A DNA stretch of 53,332 bases from a virus, in IMG/VR virus record IMGVR_UViG_3300031857_000259, positions 1 through 53,332 of that record, one strand, 5' to 3'. The notes beneath the pieces are model-generated. The model ran no database searches and was not told where the DNA came from. It worked only from the letters and a program-made list of their open reading frames with translations. The position numbers and the translations under genes were made by a program. The first letter of the stretch is position 1, and every line of letters starts with the position of its first letter. Shown in pieces: positions 41,908-47,936 of the stretch.

Positions 41908-41915
41908 TATATTTG
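41908..41915 (+). promoter_or_regulatory. -7 box TATATTTG before the 65-aa gene
   Basis: Exact consensus, but only 3 nt from the ATG at 41919, closer than the 13-25 nt seen elsewhere. The message may be leaderless, or translation may begin at a later non-ATG codon. Confidence 0.5.
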
Positions 41916-41918
41916 TGC

Positions 41919-42116
41919 ATGTACGATGGACTAACAATTAAGAATGGTCGTTTGATAAATGATCGTCCTAACGGTATCACTGGGATTCAGGAGGCTCTTA
42001 ATATTAAGAAGACCTTGAAGCGAGCGGAGAAACTTCAGATGTATTCTGAGGCTGTATCACTAGGTGTCCAGAAAGCTGAGAATGTCGAAAATATTAAGGA
42101 GATGTTCTTGAAGTAA
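41919..42116 (+). CDS. Small helical protein after the control region
   Basis: 65 aa from the ATG at 41919, basic N-terminal part then charged helices ('LNIKKTLKRAEKLQMYSEAV'). Single-gene unit bounded by a TATATTTG box and a strong terminator at 42139. Opposite in direction to the early operon, which suits a regulator, but no helix-turn-helix is clear. Unknown function. Confidence 0.6.
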   Translation: MYDGLTIKNGRLINDRPNGITGIQEALNIKKTLKRAEKLQMYSEAVSLGVQKAENVENIKEMFLK

Positions 42117-42138
42117 TAGCTTTATGGGTTATTTGAGA

Positions 42139-42168
42139 AGGGGGATTTTATGGTCCCTCTTTTTTTTT
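42139..42168 (+). terminator. Intrinsic terminator
   Basis: AGGGGGA pairs with TCCCTCT (one G-U) around an eight-base loop, followed by eight T's. Terminates the 65-aa gene and isolates AT-rich element B from upstream transcription. Confidence 0.85.
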
Positions 42169-42209
42169 ACCCTATATGCTAGAATATCTGTCATGGCATG
42201 TACGAAAAT

Positions 42210-42342
42210 ATGTCGTGTAACTAACTGATATTCAATCTACTGATAGATTATGTCGATTTTTAAACTGATTCTAAGTCAGAAAAAAAAATAATATATATAA
42301 ATATATATATATATATATAGGGAAGAAGGACTTTGACATGGA
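42210..42342. repeat. AT-rich repeated element, copy B
   Basis: 133 bp, matching copy A (31758-31889) block by block: ATGTC, TGTAACT-N3-TGATAWT, GATTATGTCGATTT, A/T run, ATATATATATATAGGGAA, TGACATGGA. It lies between a terminator and the promoter of the 96-aa gene. The poly(AT) part is 26 bp or more of strict alternation. Candidate origin DNA-unwinding region or regulatory site. Confidence 0.75.
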
Positions 42343-42363
42343 AAAGTGATTCCATTTTTTCAT

Positions 42364-42371
42364 TATCTTTG
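42364..42371 (+). promoter_or_regulatory. -7 box TATCTTTG before the 96-aa gene
   Basis: Exact TAnnTTTG match, 25 nt before the ATG at 42397. TTTGACA at 42332-42338 could be an upstream element but the spacing (28 nt) is long. Confidence 0.6.
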
Positions 42372-42396
42372 TCTGAACCAAAAACCAAAAAACAAA

Positions 42397-42687
42397 ATGG
42401 AGAAGTTTTTAAGTATCCCCGTAACAAACGAGCAGAGACAATTGCTTTCTGCAACAGGTATTGTATTAATCGAGCAGGAGTCAACAACAACTGTTCACGT
42501 GCACTACAAGGCAAGCACAGGAACTGATGTTGTGACAATTACTCACGCAGCAGCTCCAGCAGGAAATGAGTCTATGCGTGATGCTATTCAGAACGCTGTC
42601 GTTAGTGCATTGACTACATCATGGACGTATGTAGCCTTTGAGGTTGAGAACCTACCGTTTGCGGTATCAGGTATTACCATTGCTTAA
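42397..42687 (+). CDS. Small beta-rich protein, unknown
   Basis: 96 aa from the ATG at 42397, which follows the A-rich leader 'ACCAAAAACCAAAAAAC' seen before other genes of this phage; earlier in-frame codons overlap the promoter. Begins 'MEKFLSIPVTNEQRQLLSAT' and is predicted to be two-layered alpha/beta with Thr/Val-rich strands. A single-gene transcript with its own promoter and strong terminator suggests high expression. Possibly a minor structural protein; unknown. Confidence 0.65.
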   Translation: MEKFLSIPVTNEQRQLLSATGIVLIEQESTTTVHVHYKASTGTDVVTITHAAAPAGNESMRDAIQNAVVSALTTSWTYVAFEVENLPFAVSGITIA

Positions 42688-42707
42688 TATTCCTGATGTA
42701 TTGAGAG

Positions 42708-42733
42708 AGCCATTCTTCGGGATGGCTTTTTTT
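42708..42733 (+). terminator. UUCG-tetraloop intrinsic terminator
   Basis: 8-bp stem (AGCCATTC/GGATGGCT, one G-U) closed by TTCG, followed by six T's. The T tract runs directly into the -33 TTTG of the GroEL promoter. Confidence 0.9.
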
Positions 42734-42760
42734 GTTTTATATAAAATTTCTTTAGATTTG
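42731..42760 (+). promoter_or_regulatory. Promoter of the phage groEL gene
   Basis: TTTG (42731-42734), 18 nt, TAGATTTG (42753-42760): both Bacteroidota promoter elements with a normal spacer, 16 nt before the ATG at 42777. Confidence 0.75.
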
Positions 42761-42776
42761 GTAAAATTTAATTCAA

Positions 42777-44390
42777 ATGGAATACTCACCTAAAGATTTA
42801 GTGTTCGCCCAGGAGGGCAGGCTAAAGTTAATTTCTGGCATCAAGAAGATTGCTGGAGCGGTCAAGAGTACGTTGGGACCTTACGGTAACACGGTGCTTA
42901 TTGAGAGTCCTAACCACACGCATGGTATTACGGTAACTAAGGATGGTGTAACTGTCGCTAAGTCGGTTGACCTGATTGATCCTGTTGAGAACCTTGCGGT
43001 TAAGATGATGAAGGAGGCTGCGGATAGAACGGCTACCTCTGCTGGTGATGGCACGACTACTGCCATAGTGTTGACTGAGGGTTTGGTGCTTGGATGGTTA
43101 GAGCACATTGGTGCAGGCCAGACAGAGCTCAATACCACTGAGGTGCTGCGCAACATATCTGAGCTAAGTTCAAAAGTGATTGAGGGGTTGAAGAAGAAGG
43201 GCAAGAAGGTGACTAACTCAATGCTGCTTGACGTGGCAACAATCTCTGCGAACAATGACAGCCAGATCGGTCGCATTATTGCTGAGGTGTACAAGGAGGT
43301 CGGCAAGACTGGGATTGTAACGGTGGAGCGTAGCCAGACAAATGAGACCTATGCTGAGACCACTAAGGGTCTAAAGATTGACAGGGGGTATACAAGCCCA
43401 TTGTTCATCAACGATCAGAGCAGAGACGAGTGCGTATTTGAGGACGTGCATGTGCTGGTGGCTGACATTGAGATAAGTAACATCTTGCAGATTGAGAACA
43501 TTCTAAAGCCAATCATTACTGATGGGAAGAAGCTACTCATTGTATCGCCATGCCATGTGAACGTTGTGAATACATTGGCTGCAAATGTTATGAAGAACAA
43601 CCTAAAGATCTGCGTGGTACAACCACCTAGCTTTGGGTATCGACAGCATGAGCTGATGCAGGACCTGGCGGTGAGTGTAGGAGCGACATACTTCAGTGAG
43701 AAGACCGGAGATGACCTGAGTCAAATTACTATTGAGGACCTGGGGCATGCAGCCAGAGTAGTGGTTAGCAATGACAAGACCATCATTCTTAAGTCAGACT
43801 TGAGAATAGACCCAGTCAAGGTAGAGGAGCGAGTAGCTCAGCTATGGCAGTCACATAAGATTGCTAAGAGGAAGGCTGACAAGGACCACCTATTAGATCG
43901 GATTGCTTCGCTTACAGGTGGCATTGGTGTGATATACGTAGGTGGACAGACTGACCTAGAGCAGAAGGAGCTGTACGACCGTGTTGACGATGCGGTGTGT
44001 GCTGTGCGTAGTGCACTAGAGGAGGGCATCCTTCCAGGTGCCGGCAAGGCATTGCTAGATGAGACAGCTACTCTCATTCCAACTGGTAGCTTCCACTACA
44101 GCCCTGAGATGAGTGTGGCGATTAAAATCCTATCCAATGCGATGATGGCACCGTTCCAACAAATCCTTGCAAACGCTGGCCTAAAGCCTAGTGACGTGTA
44201 CAAGGATGGGGCTGAGATTGGTCATGGGTACAACCTAAAGACCGGGCAGATGGGTGACCTGATTAAGATGGGGGTGATTGACCCACTGAAGGTGACACGT
44301 ACTGCGTTGCAGAACGCTGTGAGTGTAGCGACAACTATTCTGAGCACTAACGCCATCATTACGATGGCTAGATCATACGAGACTAAGTAA
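42777..44390 (+). CDS. groEL: Phage-encoded GroEL chaperonin (group I)
   Basis: 537 aa, close to the usual 540-550 aa. Recognisable blocks: 'TLGPYGNTVLIE' (32-43), 'VTKDGVTVAKSVDL' (53-66), the ATP loop 'AGDGTTTAIVL' (89-99), and the C-terminal equatorial 'YDRVDDAVCAVRSALEEG', whose Asp (near 403) matches the catalytic D398 of E. coli GroEL. The E. coli 'GGG' motif is 'GAG' here and the protein ends at 'ARSYETK', lacking the Gly-Gly-Met tail. It would form the folding cage for phage (or host) proteins, with the GroES at 46999 as lid. Its own promoter; the gene is notably GC-richer than the neighbouring early genes. Rare in phages. Confidence 0.95.
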   Translation: MEYSPKDLVFAQEGRLKLISGIKKIAGAVKSTLGPYGNTVLIESPNHTHGITVTKDGVTVAKSVDLIDPVENLAVKMMKEAADRTATSAGDGTTTAIVLTEGLVLGWLEHIGAGQTELNTTEVLRNISELSSKVIEGLKKKGKKVTNSMLLDVATISANNDSQIGRIIAEVYKEVGKTGIVTVERSQTNETYAETTKGLKIDRGYTSPLFINDQSRDECVFEDVHVLVADIEISNILQIENILKPIITDGKKLLIVSPCHVNVVNTLAANVMKNNLKICVVQPPSFGYRQHELMQDLAVSVGATYFSEKTGDDLSQITIEDLGHAARVVVSNDKTIILKSDLRIDPVKVEERVAQLWQSHKIAKRKADKDHLLDRIASLTGGIGVIYVGGQTDLEQKELYDRVDDAVCAVRSALEEGILPGAGKALLDETATLIPTGSFHYSPEMSVAIKILSNAMMAPFQQILANAGLKPSDVYKDGAEIGHGYNLKTGQMGDLIKMGVIDPLKVTRTALQNAVSVATTILSTNAIITMARSYETK

Positions 44391-44393
44391 GCG

Positions 44394-44627
44394 ATGGACA
44401 CAATACTAAACCCATTTGGGCACGGACAAGCAATCAGAGTGATTGACGAGAACCATAAGGTGTGGCCTAAGTACCTCAGCACTGCTGTGGTGTACGATGA
44501 GAATGAGTTCTATGTGCTGTTCGAGGATGGGCTGCTAGTGAAGAAGGTCCGCTCTAAGTTCACTACAAGCCAGTACATCAATGGTGAGCGGTTCAAGACG
44601 TTAAGAGAACACTATGGAACAACTTAA
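44394..44627 (+). CDS. Hypothetical protein downstream of groEL
   Basis: 77 aa, starts 3 nt after the groEL stop. 'KYLSTAVVYDENEFYVLFED' and a basic C-terminal half suggest a small SH3-like beta barrel, but no family is recognised. Likely co-transcribed with groEL. Confidence 0.6.
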   Translation: MDTILNPFGHGQAIRVIDENHKVWPKYLSTAVVYDENEFYVLFEDGLLVKKVRSKFTTSQYINGERFKTLREHYGTT

Positions 44628-44709
44628 GAAGATGGCATTCACTGTAGGGCTAGCACTGCTATTCGCATTGCTAGTCATATGGTGGTATGAGTTCCTTAAA
44701 ATAAACTAA
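44614..44709 (+). CDS. Tiny single-pass membrane protein
   Basis: 31 aa; 'MAFTVGLALLFALLVIWWY' is a transmembrane helix with Lys residues before it. Overlaps the preceding gene by 14 nt and ends 1 nt before the next ATG. Unknown role. Confidence 0.5.
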   Translation: MEQLKKMAFTVGLALLFALLVIWWYEFLKIN

Positions 44710-44710
44710 G

Positions 44711-44968
44711 ATGGAGGCACCATTTGCAATTAAAGTAGGCGAGGTACTTGAGCATATTGAGAGGATGCTCATTGAGAAGAACCGGAAGTACGGCAATTCT
44801 GCATTAGAGCCGCTTGGGGTGTTCAGTCAGTTGTCCGCAAAAGAAGGACTACTGGTGCGAATCGATGACAAACTAAAGCGAATCAAGAACGGGAGCTTGG
44901 ATAAGGACGATGAGGACGTGGTGAATGACCTGATTGGATACCTAGTGCTGCTAAAGATTAGTGGATAA
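44711..44968 (+). CDS. Nucleotide modification associated domain 1 (DUF1599)-like protein
   Basis: 85 aa, all helical. 'EKNRKYGNSALEPLGVF', 'VRIDDKLKRIKNG' and 'DEDVVNDLIGYLVLLK' match the pattern (K-N-x-x-Y-G-x-S ... R-x-x-D-K-x-x-R ... D-x-x-x-D-L-x-G-Y) of the DUF1599/Nmad1 family, helical phage proteins related to MazG-like nucleotide pyrophosphatases and linked to DNA-modification gene sets. No other modification enzyme is in the window. The 85-aa form is minimal for the family. Confidence 0.6.
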   Translation: MEAPFAIKVGEVLEHIERMLIEKNRKYGNSALEPLGVFSQLSAKEGLLVRIDDKLKRIKNGSLDKDDEDVVNDLIGYLVLLKISG

Positions 44969-45033
44969 CGTAAAATATATTTTACAAATGAGTGACATAT
45001 TATTCATTGTGCTTTACATTATGGGTTAATGCA

Positions 45034-45088
45034 TGAGATATGTCTCAAATATTGTCAATTTTTGAGACAGAACTCGGATGATATCCGA
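45034..45088. promoter_or_regulatory. Cluster of inverted repeats in a convergent intergenic gap
   Basis: Three nested or adjacent dyads: TGAGA-N4-TCTCA (45034-45047), TGTCTCAAA-N11-TTTGAGACA (45041-45069, perfect 9-bp arms) and TCGGAT-GAT-ATCCGA (45074-45088). Two can be alternative structures of one transcript because they share the TCTCA arm. Lies between the + 85-aa gene and the - 178-aa gene. Confidence 0.6.
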
Positions 45089-45110
45089 ATTGTATAATAA
45101 AAAAAAAATG

Positions 45111-45145
45111 ACCCAAGAGCAGATCCTACGGTATGCTACTTGGGT
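45111..45145. terminator. Hairpin between convergent genes
   Basis: ACCCAAG pairs with CTTGGGT over a 21-nt loop; the + side is followed by ACTTTTAG and the - side by a T-run (9 A's on the + strand at 45100-45109). A possible bidirectional terminator, better on the - strand. Confidence 0.45.
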
Positions 45146-45149
45146 ACTT

Positions 45150-45686
45150 TTAGAATAACTTTTTACTTACTCCTAAGCTGTGAATCTTTGTCACGGGTTG
45201 GTATTGGTACTCGAAGATATACTTGTTGTCCAAGTATGAAGCTTTAACACCTGGGTCTAGTAGAGAGTTTACTCCTACTCCTAGGTAAATACCCCTTGGT
45301 TTCTGTATAATTGTACGAGTTTCTGTGTTGGTAACAGTGTTAGTTACCACAGGTATTTTAAAATCGTTCGTAACGCTCATTTTAAGTACCTCTCCGAGGA
45401 CTTCTCCATTCACGTAGGTGTTACCATACTCGAAAGGTGTCGTTGAACTGAAGGCATTTATAGTAGGTGTATGGCCAACTAAGATTGTATCCCTAAGAAT
45501 CTCTGTTTTGATTTCTTTTTTAGGGATATAAACTGTCGACACTTTGTCGACAAACAAAGTATCGGTTTCTGTTACAGTTGTAAACTTATAAATCTCTTCT
45601 GCTTCAGGCTTAGGGTAGATAATAATCGTAAGGATTGCACCTATTAAGAATGAAATGATTGCGATTTGTATTTTTTTATCCTCCAT
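45150..45686 (-). CDS. Membrane-anchored hypothetical protein (DUF6808-like)
   Basis: 178 aa. N-terminal anchor 'IAIISFLIGAILTIIIYP' (about residues 8-25), then an extracytoplasmic part with Thr/Val/Glu-rich helical or strand region and a C-terminal part 'YLGVGVNSLLDPGV' ending in Phe. The architecture resembles DUF6808 phage/conjugative-element proteins, remembered from Bacteroidota. Unknown role at the envelope. ATGs overlap with the upstream gene by one base. Confidence 0.5.
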   Translation of the reverse strand: MEDKKIQIAIISFLIGAILTIIIYPKPEAEEIYKFTTVTETDTLFVDKVSTVYIPKKEIKTEILRDTILVGHTPTINAFSSTTPFEYGNTYVNGEVLGEVLKMSVTNDFKIPVVTNTVTNTETRTIIQKPRGIYLGVGVNSLLDPGVKASYLDNKYIFEYQYQPVTKIHSLGVSKKLF

Positions 45687-45907
45687 TATTGTTCTATAAA
45701 TAAATTGTCCTCTGCTAGTATTTTTCTTAGCTCCTCACGGCACCATTTATAGGCCTGATAAGTTTCGTCAGATAGTTCCTTGTACTTCATTTCAGAACGA
45801 AGTAGTTGGTCAAAGTCCCATATGGCACTACAATAATTACTTCCATTAATAGCGGCTTTAAAGTCGCTGTTATCTTCAGGTAAATTAAATTCTAGTACTG
45901 CTTTCAT
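45686..45907 (-). CDS. Conserved small hypothetical protein
   Basis: 73 aa. The ATG at 45907 overlaps the phosphoesterase stop by ATGA and is preferred over one 15 nt upstream. 'MKAVLEFNLPEDNSDFKAAI' and 'SAIWDFDQLLRSEMKY' form a small family common in Bacteroidota phages, from memory. Function unknown. Confidence 0.65.
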   Translation of the reverse strand: MKAVLEFNLPEDNSDFKAAINGSNYCSAIWDFDQLLRSEMKYKELSDETYQAYKWCREELRKILAEDNLFIEQ

Positions 45908-46785
45908 AGTGGAAACTTGCAACTATCTACTAATAATTCATAATTTCTAAAGTCTTTCTTGTGTATATCCTTACCAGATAGGGTAAGTATCCTTCCTCCT
46001 GTAGGTTTGACAGGAGCACCACGCTCTACGTGCCAGCCAAATGCCCCATCTTGGTACTCTTCCTTGTAAGATCCCGTGATTGCCATGTGAATCTGCTTGT
46101 GAACAATCTCATGTACATGCTTTCCAGGATTAAATTGAATAGCATCACGAACATCGTTACGGCTAGAGTTCTCATGTATGTGACCCATGATAAATATGTC
46201 CATGTTTTCGTAAATCTCTAAAGCTCTAGTCAAGTTAATAGCTCCCTTTGTAACTATTCCACCACCACCTGATCCATGGAAGTACTTCAAATTTTTTGAG
46301 AGTACAGTGTTACCATTTAGATTATACTTAATGACTAACCATCCGCCATATCCACCAGTATAAACACTTGTCTTGTTGGTATAGTTGAGCAGATCAACGA
46401 ACCGTTGTAACGGATCGGTCTCTAGGTTCTTAATGATTGCAGTCTCGTGGTTGCCATACCCAATAACTGTGAGTAGATGTGCGTACGGAGACCAATAATC
46501 TACTGCATCTTCAATAACTGCATCTATATAATTTGCTTTATTGTGTTCAGGCAGAATATCCTTCTTGTTTCTTCTTGGATCGTACTTACCCTGCATTAAA
46601 CAAAAGAAATCACCGTTGATAAAAATAGGGATATTATTTTTTTTGCAGTAGTCTAGGTGATCCTTTAGCTTTTCTCTATCACACTTTGGATTATCCCAGT
46701 GCACATCTGATAGTAATGCTAACTTTGTCTCTTCTCTTGTAAGTTCAAGGACGTGAACATTTCTGCTAATCTTTTTTAGATCCAT
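45904..46785 (-). CDS. Calcineurin-like metallophosphoesterase
   Basis: 293 aa with the complete metal-binding set: 'LLSDVHWDN' (D27, H29), 'INGDF' (D59), 'YGNHE' (N112, H113), 'KYFHGSG' (H170) and 'MGHIHENS' (H202, H204). The fold uses two metal ions to hydrolyse phosphoesters; phage members may act on nucleotides, RNA/DNA 3' phosphates or proteins, and sequence does not decide. First gene of a three-gene - strand unit; upstream is an 85-bp divergent promoter region. Confidence 0.85.
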   Translation of the reverse strand: MDLKKISRNVHVLELTREETKLALLSDVHWDNPKCDREKLKDHLDYCKKNNIPIFINGDFFCLMQGKYDPRRNKKDILPEHNKANYIDAVIEDAVDYWSPYAHLLTVIGYGNHETAIIKNLETDPLQRFVDLLNYTNKTSVYTGGYGGWLVIKYNLNGNTVLSKNLKYFHGSGGGGIVTKGAINLTRALEIYENMDIFIMGHIHENSSRNDVRDAIQFNPGKHVHEIVHKQIHMAITGSYKEEYQDGAFGWHVERGAPVKPTGGRILTLSGKDIHKKDFRNYELLVDSCKFPL

Positions 46786-46870
46786 CAGAAGCTTATTTGT
46801 TGTCCATAAAGTTACTATTATTTTTTATTTTACAAATTACTTTTTATATTGGAAACATAAAAATAATCTT

Positions 46871-46987
46871 ATGGCACTAAATCAAAGAGATTATCAGAAC
46901 TTCATAGATGGACTTCTGATAGGGGTTGTATTCGGGGTAGTTGTTTCTAGTATCTTGTTTCTAGTCTTTAGAGGAGTATCTTTGTAA
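46871..46987 (+). CDS. Tiny single-pass membrane protein upstream of groES
   Basis: 38 aa, polar 'MALNQRDYQNFIDG' then a transmembrane helix 'LLIGVVFGVVVSSILFLVF'. Its last codons contain the -7 box of groES. Divergent from the metallophosphoesterase. Unknown role; a holin- or lysis-regulator type small protein is possible. Confidence 0.5.
   Translation: MALNQRDYQNFIDGLLIGVVFGVVVSSILFLVFRGVSL
46977..46984 (+). promoter_or_regulatory. -7 box TATCTTTG before groES
   Basis: Exact TAnnTTTG, 14 nt before the ATG at 46999; a TTG at 46955-46957 gives a 19-nt spacer. Confidence 0.6.
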
Positions 46988-46998
46988 AAAAAATACGC

Positions 46999-47256
46999 AT
47001 GAAGGCGATAGGCAAAAACATTGTAATCAAATCTATTGACGAGGAAGTTAAGACTTCTTCAGGATTAATTCTATCTGGTGAGGATACAAACCAATTACGC
47101 TACAAGCGTGGAGTAGTAATCAACTCAGGCACAGACGTTCATAACATTAAGGCTGGGGATGAGGTGTACTACGACAAGGCGAATAGCTATGTGATGATCA
47201 TCAATGATGAGCACTGCGTAATTATTCAGGAACGTGACGTAGTTCTTGTCCTGTAA
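46999..47256 (+). CDS. groES: Phage-encoded GroES co-chaperonin
   Basis: 85 aa (cellular GroES about 95). 'KAIGKNIVIKSIDEE', mobile loop 'KTSSGLILSGEDTNQ' with the GroEL-binding tripeptide L-I-L in place of I-V-L, then 'KRGVVINSG', 'IKAGDEVYYDKAN' and 'CVIIQERDVVLVL'. Compared with E. coli GroES about nine residues are missing between 'VINSG' and 'AGDEV', the place of the roof beta-hairpin; T4 gp31 also lacks it, which widens the dome of the cage. 2.6 kb from groEL with a separate promoter. Its 3' end overlaps the wHTH gene on the other strand by 35 bp. Confidence 0.92.
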   Translation: MKAIGKNIVIKSIDEEVKTSSGLILSGEDTNQLRYKRGVVINSGTDVHNIKAGDEVYYDKANSYVMIINDEHCVIIQERDVVLVL

Positions 47257-47698
47257 GTCTATTCTCCTTTAGTTCCTCATTCATAGTGATAATCATATTC
47301 CTGTAGACCTTGTCAGAGAACCTTACGTTCTTCTTGAACATGGGATTGTTACACATTGTCTCAGGAATTTCTTCTCCTTCCAACTTTTTGTAGATTGAGT
47401 TAATCATTCTCTTTGCCTTATAGGAAAGGCAGTACATTGCCTTAGATCTCATGGCAGGTCTACCCTTTTGCCTGCTTGCAAATAGTTCAATCCATCCTTC
47501 ATCCTTGAGTCGGTAGAATCTTTTTTTGTCCCAGATAAATATTTTTTCATATTGTCTGAAGGTGGTAATATTAAAGTAGCGTTCTGAGTATAGGTACAGA
47601 AGCATGTCTAGGTCTGCTTGGCTGAGATTATGCCTTACCTTAAAGTATTCACGGATTACTTTCCAGAATTTCAGGTAGTCTCTTTTATTTGATTTCAT
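47222..47698 (-). CDS. Winged-helix (MarR-like) DNA-binding protein
   Basis: 158 aa from the ATG at 47698 (an upstream non-ATG codon would extend it into the promoter). Helical N-terminus ('RDYLKFWKVIREYFKVRH'), then 'LSQADLDMLLYLYSERYF', a recognition-helix region 'WDKKRFYRLKDEGWIELF' and a basic wing 'ASRQKGRPAMRS', the order of a MarR-type wHTH. It is transcribed from a promoter that overlaps the promoter of the divergent late block, so it probably regulates itself and those genes. Remembered as a widespread Bacteroidota phage family. Confidence 0.65.
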   Translation of the reverse strand: MKSNKRDYLKFWKVIREYFKVRHNLSQADLDMLLYLYSERYFNITTFRQYEKIFIWDKKRFYRLKDEGWIELFASRQKGRPAMRSKAMYCLSYKAKRMINSIYKKLEGEEIPETMCNNPMFKKNVRFSDKVYRNMIITMNEELKENRLTGQELRHVPE

Positions 47699-47715
47699 TT
47701 TTATTATTACATTTG
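47689..47715 (+). promoter_or_regulatory. + strand promoter of the small basic protein block
   Basis: TTG (47689-47691), 16 nt, TACATTTG (47708-47715); first ATG at 47749. It overlaps the start of the wHTH gene and its promoter. Confidence 0.6.
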
Positions 47716-47719
47716 TAAA

Positions 47720-47747
47720 CAAAGGTATCACATTTAAACAATAACAA
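47720..47747 (-). promoter_or_regulatory. - strand promoter of the wHTH gene
   Basis: On the - strand, TTG (47747-47745), 17 nt, TACCTTTG (47727-47720), 21 nt before the ATG at 47698. The two divergent -7 boxes are only 4 bp apart, so both promoters cannot be occupied at once. Confidence 0.6.
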
Positions 47748-47748
47748 T

Positions 47749-47808
47749 ATGCAACCTTGCACTCAAAAAGTTAAAGCAGCAACATCTTACAAACCAAAAA
47801 AGAAATGA
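47749..47808 (+). CDS. Very short basic peptide or leader peptide
   Basis: 19 codons: 'MQPCTQKVKAATSYKPKKK'. ATGA overlap with the next gene and a promoter just upstream support translation. Basic like the two small proteins after it; could be a leader peptide. Confidence 0.4.
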   Translation: MQPCTQKVKAATSYKPKKK

Positions 47809-47936
47809 AAGGAGATCAAATGATGGCTATGGGTATGCCCAAGGCCGCAGTCCTAAGTGGACCAAAGAAAGCAATGGCTGCTAAGGCTGTAGTTAAGAAG
47901 GCAGTAAAAAAAGCTGTAGGTAAGAAGAAGAAGTAA
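47805..47936 (+). CDS. Small Lys/Ala/Met-rich basic protein
   Basis: 43 aa; ends in alternating Ala/Lys/Val and a final K-K-K-K. The ATG at 47805 is coupled to the previous stop, while an internal ATG at 47820 has a GGAG five bases before it, so either may be used. Histone-H1-tail-like composition, possible DNA- or RNA-binding; role not known. Confidence 0.5.
   Translation: MKGDQMMAMGMPKAAVLSGPKKAMAAKAVVKKAVKKAVGKKKK

Larger units (their letters stand above)
41371..41918. other. Control region between divergent early and late blocks (no convincing gene)
   Basis: About 550 bp. Left part, AT-rich: a TGTAACT-N3-TGATAWT motif and a CATG-rich stretch. Middle: a - strand -7 box with three palindromes. 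Right part (41690-41880), clearly GC-richer: a 12-bp tandem repeat, several CATGCC/GGCATG words, a C-run and a CCGG-based hairpin near 41845-41858, then a + strand -7 box. Only short frames (under 20 codons) in the right part. Candidate regulatory switch and/or origin. Confidence 0.6.

Noticed and set aside
42260-42538. 92-codon - strand frame across element B and the 96-aa gene
   Set aside because: Runs through the (AT)n stretch, giving an Ile/Tyr run, and lies antisense to a well supported gene with promoter and terminator.
42881-43306. 141-codon antisense frame within groEL
   Set aside because: Mirror frame of a GC-richer, strongly conserved coding sequence; no own signals.
45109-45159. 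16-codon + strand frame starting at ATG 45109
   Set aside because: Too short, within the hairpin between convergent genes and without promoter support.
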